Source of the DNA: Mycobacterium sp. GA-1841
GTDB lineage: Bacteria > Actinomycetota > Actinomycetes > Mycobacteriales > Mycobacteriaceae
Length of the DNA: 52,284 bases
Reading direction: 5' to 3'
Assembly: GCF_001954135.1 (NCBI RefSeq)
Contig: NZ_MBEQ01000034.1
Coordinates: 1 to 52,284, forward strand
Below, one piece after another: positions 44,620-52,284 of this stretch. The position numbers and the translations under genes were made by a program. Numbering within the stretch: position 1 is the first letter of the stretch; each line of letters begins with the position of its first letter. The notes below the pieces were generated by a model. It did no database searches. It saw only the letters and a list, made by a program, of their open reading frames with translations, and was not told the origin of the DNA.

Positions 44620-45036
44620 ATGACACGGATGGGTGATTTGTTGGGGCCGGATCCGGTTCTTCTTCCCGGGGACCCGGAAGCCGAGGACGAATTGGCCGCT
44701 GGAGAGAAGGCCGCTGTGGTGGCCGCCGCGCACCCGTCGGCATCGATCGCGTGGGCGGTACTCGCGGAGTCGGCGCTGGCCGAGGACAAGGCCGTCACCG
44801 CCTACGCGTATGCCCGCACCGGTTATCACCGCGGGCTGGATCAGTTGCGCCGCAACGGCTGGAAGGGCTTCGGTCCCGTTCCGTTCGCCCATGAGCCGAA
44901 CCAGGGGTTCCTGCGGTGCGTGGCAGCGCTGGCCCAGGCCGCCGACGACATCGGTGAGACCGACGAGTTCCAGCGGTGCCTGGATCTGCTCGACGATTGC
45001 GACCCGTCGGCTCGCGGAGAACTCGGGCTTTCCTGA
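44620..45036 (+). CDS. DUF3151 family protein (Rv0360c-like)
   Basis: 138 aa. The N-terminal MTRMGDLLGPDPVLLPGDPE and TPR-like helices (ASIAWAVLAESAL, AVTAYAYARTGYHRGLDQLR and GWKGFGPVPFAHEPNQGFLR) are the DUF3151 pattern, conserved across actinobacteria without known function. It is the homologue of Rv0360c by order. ATG 44620 is chosen because the protein core begins there; CACAAT at 44607-44612 is 7 nt upstream and may be a degenerate leaderless minus-10. Confidence 0.88.
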   Translation: MTRMGDLLGPDPVLLPGDPEAEDELAAGEKAAVVAAAHPSASIAWAVLAESALAEDKAVTAYAYARTGYHRGLDQLRRNGWKGFGPVPFAHEPNQGFLRCVAALAQAADDIGETDEFQRCLDLLDDCDPSARGELGLS

Positions 45037-45038
45037 AT

Positions 45039-45935
45039 TCAGTCCTTGGCGTCGCAGGAGCAGTCTCCTGCGGCATCGGGCGGTTCGACCTGCACGGTGG
45101 CGTGGGCCAGTCCGCGGGCGGTGAGGACCGCACGCGCGTCGTCGAGCACCCGCGCGGTGTCCGCGCTGCTGGTCAGGTGTGCGGTCACCATGTCCTTGCC
45201 GGGGACCAGCGTCCACACATGCAGGTCGTGTACGCCGGTGACCCCGTCGACCGCGCCGAGCGCGTCGCGTAACTCCTCGACGTCGATGTGGCTCGGGGAG
45301 GATTCGGACAGGATGCGCAGCGCGGCCCGGGCCAGCGCGATGGCCCGGGGCAGGACCCACAGGGCGACGAGGACCGCGACCACCACATCGGCGTAGGGCC
45401 AGCCGGTGGTGACGGTGACGATGCCGGCGATCAGGACGCCGATGCTGCCGACGGTGTCGGCCACGACCTCCATGTAGGCGCCCTTGACGGCCAGGCTGTC
45501 CTTGGAGTGTGACCGCAGCAGCAGGACGACGACGGCGTTGGCCGCCAGGCCGGCCAGGGCCACCACGATCATGGGCACACCGGGCACGTCAGGCGCGTGG
45601 CCGAGGCGTTCGACGGCCTCGTAGAGGATGAATCCCGCGACCCCGAGCAGCAGGGCCGCGTTGGCCACCGCGGTGAAGACCTCGGCCCGGTGCCAGCCGT
45701 AGGTCCGGGCCGGGGAAGTGCTGCCGCGCTTGGCCAGCAATACCGCCGTCAAACCCATGAACATGGCGACGAGGTCGGTCAGCATGTGACCGGCGTCGGC
45801 CAGCAGGGCGATCGAGTTGATCAGTAGGGCGGTGACGAGTTCGAGCACGAAGAACGCGCTGAGGATCGCCGCAGCGATGACCATCCGGCTGACGCGGGCA
45901 TCGCTGTGGTGACTGTGATCGTGGCCGGCACCCAT
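45039..45935 (-). CDS. CDF-family cation exporter (CzcD/ZitB-like)
   Basis: 298 aa from the chosen start. An N-terminal His cluster (GHDHSHHSDAR) is followed by six transmembrane helices. The metal site is in LLADAGHMLTDLVAMFMG (HxxxD) and again in YMEVVADTVGSIGVLIAG (ExxxD), the zinc-exporter pattern. The C-terminal cytoplasmic ferredoxin-like domain includes GVTGVHDLHVWTLVPGKDMV, and the tail has Cys pairs (DCSCDAKD). It exports Zn or related divalent metals in exchange for protons. ATG 45935 is chosen because TATATT lies 6 nt upstream and the operator palindrome would otherwise be coding. Confidence 0.92.
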   Translation of the reverse strand: MGAGHDHSHHSDARVSRMVIAAAILSAFFVLELVTALLINSIALLADAGHMLTDLVAMFMGLTAVLLAKRGSTSPARTYGWHRAEVFTAVANAALLLGVAGFILYEAVERLGHAPDVPGVPMIVVALAGLAANAVVVLLLRSHSKDSLAVKGAYMEVVADTVGSIGVLIAGIVTVTTGWPYADVVVAVLVALWVLPRAIALARAALRILSESSPSHIDVEELRDALGAVDGVTGVHDLHVWTLVPGKDMVTAHLTSSADTARVLDDARAVLTARGLAHATVQVEPPDAAGDCSCDAKD

Positions 45936-45941
45936 GCCCGA

Positions 45942-45971
45942 AATATATGCGGAAGTTCGCATATGTGGCAA
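45942..45971 (-). promoter_or_regulatory. CDF exporter promoter with 20-bp operator-like inverted repeat
   Basis: On the minus strand, TTGCCA (45971-45966), an 18-bp spacer and TATATT (45947-45942) form a good sigma-A promoter 6 nt before ATG 45935. A perfect dyad ATATGCG-N6-CGCATAT (45945-45964) fills the spacer and overlaps the minus-10. This is typical of metal-sensing ArsR/SmtB repressor sites. The repressor itself is not encoded nearby. Confidence 0.65.
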
Positions 45972-45983
45972 GGGGTTGGGGGA

Positions 45984-46775
45984 TCAGAGCCAGGCAGACC
46001 AGAACCGGGTCAGCTGGCTACCGATCGCCACCAGCTGGCTCGGCACCCCGGACAGATCGACGAACCAGAACACCACCGAGAAGAACCATCGGTTGAGCGC
46101 CGGGGCGAACAGCAGGATCAACACGACGAACAAGCCCCACTGTTTGGCCGGCTCCAAGGCTCGTTGGGTGTCCGGGCTCAGATGCGGTTCCAAAGCGCCG
46201 TAGCCGTCCAGCCCGGGAACCGGGAGCAGGTTCAGCACCAGCGCAGTGACCTGCAGGAATCCCAGGAAGGCCAGGCCCGACCAGAACACGGGGTGGTCGG
46301 GGTCGTAGAACACCGCGGTGATGCCGAGCAGCAGCACCGCCAACACCAGGTTCGCGGCCGGGCCGGCCAGGCTGACCAGGGTCTTCTGCCGCGCCGTCAT
46401 CCAAGAGGTGCGGACGTAGACCGCCCCGCCGGGCAGGCCGATCCCGCCCAGCGCGATGACGAGCAGCGGAAAGCCCAACGACAGCAGGGGATGGGAGTAC
46501 TTGAACGGGTTGAGGGTCAGATAGCCCCGGCCAGCCACTTCGCTTTTCATGGTGGCGTCCCCGAACCGCCAGGCGGTGAATGCATGGCCGAATTCGTGCA
46601 GGCACAGCGACACCAGCCAACCCGCGATCACCAGGACGAACACGCCCACATACGACATCGCGGTCCGCTCCACGCCGGCCAGCCAGGCCAGTACCCCGCC
46701 GGCTGCGGTGAGCGCGACGACGGCCAGGAAAACCGGGCTCGGCCGGACCGACTGATGCAGCGGGCGGATGTTCAC
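45984..46775 (-). CDS. M50-family site-2-type metalloprotease (Rv0359-like)
   Basis: 263 aa, polytopic. The zinc site HEFGH is in SLCLHEFGHAFTAWRFGD, and the third ligand is the Asp in NLLPVPGLDGYGALEPHL. Hydrophobic segments surround both, as in the Rv0359/Rip3-like group without PDZ domain. It cleaves transmembrane peptides in the bilayer; the substrate is unknown. GTG 46775 lies 6 nt after TAGCGT (46782-46787), a predicted leaderless start. It corresponds by order to Rv0359. Confidence 0.92.
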   Translation of the reverse strand: MNIRPLHQSVRPSPVFLAVVALTAAGGVLAWLAGVERTAMSYVGVFVLVIAGWLVSLCLHEFGHAFTAWRFGDATMKSEVAGRGYLTLNPFKYSHPLLSLGFPLLVIALGGIGLPGGAVYVRTSWMTARQKTLVSLAGPAANLVLAVLLLGITAVFYDPDHPVFWSGLAFLGFLQVTALVLNLLPVPGLDGYGALEPHLSPDTQRALEPAKQWGLFVVLILLFAPALNRWFFSVVFWFVDLSGVPSQLVAIGSQLTRFWSAWL

Positions 46776-46804
46776 GATTCGACGCTACCGGGTGCTGCCC
46801 CTGC

Positions 46805-47386
46805 TCAGCTGACGCGGAGCCAGCCCTCGGTGTGCCGGTAGAACGTCGAGCGTCGTGCGGTCCGCGGGGCGGGCACCCCGTCCCGGATCACCTGCGCACC
46901 CGGGGTGCCCAGCTGTGCGGCGCGCCCGACGACCCAGCCGCGCGGGCGGCCCCGATCCGACAGCACGCTGGCGCGCAATCCGGGCATGTCTGACGTGGGT
47001 TCGATGCGGACACCGGGGGCCTCGCCATCGAACAACACGCAGTCGTCGACGATCGCTTCGCCCTGCAGCGGTGCGCCGTCGACTCCGTGCCACTGGGCCG
47101 CCGTGACCAGCACGGTTCCGGTTTCGTCACGGATCAGCGGGACACGCCGGGCCGGGGCGCGCAGGGCACGTCGGGCCGACCAGCTGCCGGACACCGGCGC
47201 CACCTCGACATCCAGTCGATCGGCGCGCAGCAGCGTCGTCAACACGGCCGCCAGCTCGGCGTCGCCGCCGGTCACGACCACTCTGCGGTGTGTCGTCAGG
47301 TCATCGACCGTGATCCTCGGCAAGGATCGGAGGGAATGCGGAACCGACGCCGTGCCCACCACCGCGATCCCATGTGAGGGGGTCAA
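46805..47386 (-). CDS. Conserved mycobacterial protein, Rv0358-like
   Basis: 193 aa, unknown fold. Features include an N-terminal beta strand GIAVVGTASVPHSLRS, a glycine loop VVVTGGDAELAAVLTTLLRA, the basic segment SARRALRAPARRVPLIRDET, and a C-terminal beta-rich part with DGEAPGVRIEPTSDMPGLRA and TFYRHTEGWLRVS. It may contain a lipid-kinase-like N-domain (the TGGDA motif resembles diacylglycerol-kinase loops), but this is uncertain. TTG 47386 is the only start before the divergent purA promoter. Its neighbour is the M50 protease. Confidence 0.65.
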   Translation of the reverse strand: MTPSHGIAVVGTASVPHSLRSLPRITVDDLTTHRRVVVTGGDAELAAVLTTLLRADRLDVEVAPVSGSWSARRALRAPARRVPLIRDETGTVLVTAAQWHGVDGAPLQGEAIVDDCVLFDGEAPGVRIEPTSDMPGLRASVLSDRGRPRGWVVGRAAQLGTPGAQVIRDGVPAPRTARRSTFYRHTEGWLRVS

Positions 47387-47417
47387 AACTGCACCTCGCC
47401 CGTGAGAGAAAATGTGT

Positions 47418-47441
47418 TCCCAGCGTGTGCTGGGATAAGGT
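47418..47441. promoter_or_regulatory. purA upstream dyad and minus-10
   Basis: The dyad TCCCAGC-GTGT-GCTGGGA (47418-47435) abuts TAAGGT (47436-47441, TANNNT), about 50 bp before the purA ATG. It could be a hairpin or an operator on the promoter. A second short palindrome CACTAGTG lies at 47459-47466. Confidence 0.35.
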
Positions 47442-47478
47442 GACCTACCGGCTGCACCACACTAGTGCGGAAGATTAG

Positions 47479-49411
<1,933 letters not shown>

Positions 49412-49415
<4 letters not shown>

Positions 49416-50158
49416 ACGGCACTCCGGCCGCCGTCGGTCGGTAGCACCGCGCCGTGGATGAAGCTGGCGTCGTCACTGACCAAAAACGCGATGGCGCGGG
49501 CGATTTCGTCTGGTTCTGCCGGGCGTCGTGCCGGAGCTTTCGCCGCGAGCGCGGCCAGCCCGTCGGCACCGTATTGGGCGGTGGTGCCTTCGGTGACGGT
49601 CGGGCCTGGCGCAACAGCGTTGACCCGGACGCCTTTTGGGCCGTATTCGGCAGCCCAGGACTTGGTCAGCAGGTTCAGCGCGGCCTTGGACGACGCGTAC
49701 ACCGCCGAACCCGGGGCGCCGAACATGGAGACCATGGTGCTGACGTTGACGATCACGCCTTCGCCGCGTGCGGCCATGGCCGGTGCGATCGCCCCGACGA
49801 GGAAAAACGGGATCTTCACGTTGAGGTCGTAGCAGGCATCGAAATCCGGCTCGGCGATCTTCGCCGTCGGCCCGAAGACTGCGATGGCGGCATTGTTGAC
49901 CAGGATGTCGATCTGCCCGGCGACGGTCAGCGCATTCTGCACCAATGCGTCGGCACTGGCGGCGTCGGTCAGCGTGGCGCCCAGGAAGTCCGCAGTGCCA
50001 CCGGCCTCGCGGATCTCGGTCACCACGTGGGCGCCGCGGTCCGCGTCGCGACCGCTCACCAACACATGTGCGCCGCGCGCGGCGAGAAGTGTTGCGGTGG
50101 CGCGGCCGATGCCACTTGTCGCTCCGGTGACCAACGCTGTTTTCCCGCCCAGTGACAT
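49412..50158 (-). CDS. Short-chain dehydrogenase/reductase (FabG-like)
   Basis: A 248-aa classical SDR. TGATSGIGRATATLLAARGA (TGxxxGIG), NNAAIAVFGP, catalytic Ser-Tyr-Lys in VNVSTMVSMFGAPGSAVYAS with YxxxK, and the C-terminal PDEIARAIAFLVSDDASFIH-G-LPTDGG ending are all present. It is an NAD(P)(H) oxidoreductase of unknown substrate. ATG 50158 lies 6 nt after TACGAT (50165-50170), a predicted leaderless start. It overlaps the thioesterase gene tail to tail by 4 bp. Confidence 0.92.
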
Positions 50159-50164
50159 CGGGTC

Positions 50165-50181
50165 ATCGTAAATGTCACGAT
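50165..50181. promoter_or_regulatory. Shared inverted repeat between divergent SDR and membrane protein genes
   Basis: ATCGT-AAATGTC-ACGAT is a perfect 5-bp dyad with a 7-bp spacer. The left arm is the minus-10 TACGAT of the SDR on the minus strand. The right arm gives CACGAT five nt before the GTG of the plus-strand gene. The two genes may share one control site. Confidence 0.4.
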
Positions 50182-50186
50182 GAGCC

Positions 50187-50861
50187 GTGGTTCAACGACC
50201 TTTGCACCGTTTGTCGACGCCGCATGCGGCCGCATTTGCCGGTGTCGTGTTCGCCGTGTTGTTCGGGGTGGCCCTGGTGCTGATCCGTACCGCGCTGCCC
50301 GAAGGCGCGGAGCCTGGTTCGCAATGGATCGACGGTGCGACCACCCGGCTGCGCGTCGCCTCGGTGTTGATGCCGTTCGCCGGCATTGCGTTCCTGTGGT
50401 TCATCGGCGTGGTGCGCGACGGCTTCGGACGTTACGAGGACCGGTTTTTCGCCACCGTGTTCCTGGGCAGCGGCATCCTGTTCTTGGCCACGATGTTCGT
50501 ATCCTCGGCAATCGGCGCGGGATTGATCGCCGCCCGGGCGGGCATGACGGATGGCACTGTCTACAGTCACGTCGCCACGTTCGGCCAGATGGTGTTGATG
50601 GCGTTGAGCAAGACATACGGCGTGCGCATGGCGGCGGTGTTCATGATCTCGCTGGCCACGATCTGGCTCAAGACCGGTTTGATGCCCCGGCCGCTGGTCT
50701 ATGCCACCTACCTGTTTGCGGTGGCACTTTTGATCGGCGGCGATGTCAGCATGTGGATCGTGCTGGCGTTCCCGGTCTGGGTGCTGGCAGTCAGCCTGCT
50801 GATCCTCATCCGCGCCGGGGTGATCGATCTGCCGGGCGGAGAGCGCGAGCATTCGGCCTGA
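50187..50861 (+). CDS. Polytopic membrane protein of unknown function
   Basis: 224 aa with about six hydrophobic helices: AAFAGVVFAVLFGVALVLIR, VASVLMPFAGIAFLWFIGVV, FFATVFLGSGILFLATMFVS, AAVFMISLATIWLKTG, YATYLFAVALLIGGDVSMWI and VLAFPVWVLAVSLLILIRAG. The sequence lacks transporter motifs. GTG 50187 is the first plausible start. No function is assigned. Confidence 0.72.
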   Translation: MVQRPLHRLSTPHAAAFAGVVFAVLFGVALVLIRTALPEGAEPGSQWIDGATTRLRVASVLMPFAGIAFLWFIGVVRDGFGRYEDRFFATVFLGSGILFLATMFVSSAIGAGLIAARAGMTDGTVYSHVATFGQMVLMALSKTYGVRMAAVFMISLATIWLKTGLMPRPLVYATYLFAVALLIGGDVSMWIVLAFPVWVLAVSLLILIRAGVIDLPGGEREHSA

Positions 50862-50905
50862 CCAAAAGGCTGCGCGTGTCACCTCGCGGTGGCATAATCG
50901 AACAT

Positions 50906-52284
50906 GTGTTCGACAGTGATTCTGATGCCGCTCTCATCGACGCGATGAGTGCTGCCGCGCGAGCGGAATCGAGCGCGATCGCCCACCGCCTGGCAGCCAT
51001 CGGTGAACTGGACACCCGCCGGGAACGGGAACTGGCTGAAACGGTGTACTGGCGCACCGACCCGTTCGAAGCGGTTGCCGCCGAAATCTCAGCGGCGTTG
51101 AACATCAGCCGCCACCGCGCCGGCGAACAGATCCGCCAAGCCCGCGTCCTGCGCGACCGCCTCCCCCACATCGCCGCCCTGTTCGCTGCCGGGGACATCG
51201 ACATGCGGATGGTGTTGGCAATCATCAACCGCACCGACACCGTGGACCCGTCGGCCTGGGCTGCCGTCGACCAAGCCCTGGCCGCCCGCGCCGCGTCCTG
51301 GATGCGGTTGTCCAAACCCAAACTGCGTGACCGCATCGATCAATGGGTGGCACGACTGGACCCCCACGGTGAACGAGTCCCCCCACAGGTCGATGAGGGC
51401 CGGCACTTCACCGTCGAAGCCGGCACCATCCCCGGCATGGCGATGGTGTGGGGACATCTGCGCGTCGGGGACGCCGCCGCCCTCGACCAACGCCTCGACG
51501 CCCTGGCAGCCACCGTATGCCCCGACGATCCGCGCACCCTGGATCAGCGGCGCGCGGACGCCGCCGGGGCGTTGGCCCGGCTACAAGATCACCTGCCGTG
51601 TCTGTGCCGATCCCAGGACTGCCCAGCAACCGGCACCCGGGCTGCTGCCGACGCGGCGGTGTTGCACGTGCTGGCTGATCAGGCCACCCTCGACGCCGAC
51701 AGTTCCACCCCCGGCTACCTGCCCGGCTACGGCATCCTGCCCGCCCACAGTGTGCGTGACCTCGCCGCGAATGCGACCAGAAAACCCGTGCGCCTACCCG
51801 AAGACACCCAAACCCGCGAGGACGACACCAGCGCCGGTGAGGCCAGCGGCACCGCGGACACTTCCCAGACCAGTGAGCCCGCCGACACCTCCGATGCCAG
51901 CGAGGTCAACGGTGCCGCGGATACCAGCGAGCCCACCACCAAGTCCCCGGCCGGTGCGGCGGGGTATCGCCCCTCGGCCGCGCTGCGGGAATTCATCACC
52001 TGGCGGGATCTGACCTGCCGATTCCCCGGCTGTGACCGGCCCGCCCAGTACTGCGATGTCGACCACACCGTGCCCTATCCGACCGGCCCTACCCACCCGT
52101 CGAACACCAAACTATATTGCCGCACACATCATTTGGTGAAAACCTTCTGCCCCGGCTGGAACGACCACCAAACCCCCGACGGCGCCATCGTGTTCAACAC
52201 ACCCACCGGGCACACCTACAGCACCGAGGCCCACGGCGCCACCCTGTTTGGCGCCCTGGCCACCCCCACCGAAGACCTCAATCT
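50906..52284 (+). CDS. DUF222/HNH endonuclease-like protein (13E12 family), 3' end outside window
   Basis: Open from GTG 50906 to the end of the window (459 full codons). The N-terminal DUF222 part is typical: MSAAARAESSAIAHRLAAIG, YWRTDPFEAVAAEISAALNI and AGEQIRQARVLRDRLPHIAA. After a low-complexity Thr/Ser/Asp/Glu insert (about residues 300-350, TSQTSEPADTSDASE), the HNH module appears: CRFPGCDRPAQYCDVDHTVP, THPSNTKLYCRTHHLVKTF. Such multicopy genes are common in mycobacteria and may be mobile, but activity is unproven. CATAAT at 50893-50898 sits 7 nt before the GTG, a possible leaderless promoter. Confidence 0.9.
   Translation, partial: MFDSDSDAALIDAMSAAARAESSAIAHRLAAIGELDTRRERELAETVYWRTDPFEAVAAEISAALNISRHRAGEQIRQARVLRDRLPHIAALFAAGDIDMRMVLAIINRTDTVDPSAWAAVDQALAARAASWMRLSKPKLRDRIDQWVARLDPHGERVPPQVDEGRHFTVEAGTIPGMAMVWGHLRVGDAAALDQRLDALAATVCPDDPRTLDQRRADAAGALARLQDHLPCLCRSQDCPATGTRAAADAAVLHVLADQATLDADSSTPGYLPGYGILPAHSVRDLAANATRKPVRLPEDTQTREDDTSAGEASGTADTSQTSEPADTSDASEVNGAADTSEPTTKSPAGAAGYRPSAALREFITWRDLTCRFPGCDRPAQYCDVDHTVPYPTGPTHPSNTKLYCRTHHLVKTFCPGWNDHQTPDGAIVFNTPTGHTYSTEAHGATLFGALATPTEDLN

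Overview
The window is high-GC actinobacterial DNA. Gene content and order place it in a rapidly growing mycobacterium (Mycolicibacterium-like): iniB-iniA-iniC, lpqJ, dnaK-grpE-dnaJ-hspR, clpB, ttfA, a SpoU methyltransferase, DedA, an M50 protease, purA, several F420-dependent luciferase-like oxidoreductases, ESX-secretion-associated proteins and a DUF222/HNH (13E12-type) gene. No tRNA, rRNA, CRISPR array, prophage or insertion sequence was recognised. No stretch longer than about 300 bases lacks a gene.

Layout. (1) 1-6719: the ini locus. The end of an upstream gene, a strong terminator, an Asn/Asp/Gly-rich IniB-like protein, the dynamin-like GTPases IniA and IniC, and an Hsp70-like ATPase with a membrane anchor and proline-rich tail. 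(2) 6720-11821: an AbiEi/DUF559 protein bracketed by two near-identical 44-bp palindromic repeats, two Thr-rich single-pass membrane proteins, an LLM oxidoreductase, a TIGR03085-type DinB-fold protein, lipoprotein LpqJ and an integral membrane protein. (3) 11853-16916: a divergent LacI-type regulator and an operon of arylsulfotransferase-like protein plus a three-part SsuABC/TauABC-like importer, with a perfect operator-like palindrome between them. (4) 16917-21221: dnaK-grpE-dnaJ-hspR under a sigma-H-like promoter and HspR (HAIR) operators. (5) 21234-28747, minus strand: aldose 1-epimerase, type II flavohemoglobin, a compact EspA/EspC/EspD-like operon, a scramblase-like gene whose DUF2510 start is cut off by an apparent one-base deletion, a CYTH protein, a GAP-family membrane protein and a GT1 glycosyltransferase. 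(6) 28780-35903: clpB with a HAIR operator interleaved with a sigma-H-like promoter, an HD protein, an LLM oxidoreductase, and a Rieske oxygenase plus DapB-fold dehydrogenase pair divergent from a TetR regulator. (7) 35963-49415: ttfA, SDR, lipoprotein, SpoU methyltransferase, GH76, LLM, XdhC, DedA, CHAP, NTF2-like membrane protein, DUF3151, CDF zinc-type exporter, M50 protease, an Rv0358-like protein, purA and a hotdog thioesterase. (8) 49412-end: SDR, membrane protein and an open-ended DUF222/HNH gene.

How the genes work together. The clearest logic is the heat-shock regulon: HspR, the last gene of the dnaK operon, should repress both dnaK and clpB through CTTGAGT-N7-ACTCAAG-type sites, and the disaggregase ClpB works with DnaK-DnaJ-GrpE. 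The second half of the window runs in the opposite direction to the Rv0356c-Rv0385 order of M. tuberculosis. A recurring feature is a TANNNT minus-10 box exactly 6-7 nt before the start codon, with no Shine-Dalgarno, at fifteen genes. These are predicted leaderless mRNAs and were used here to choose start codons.
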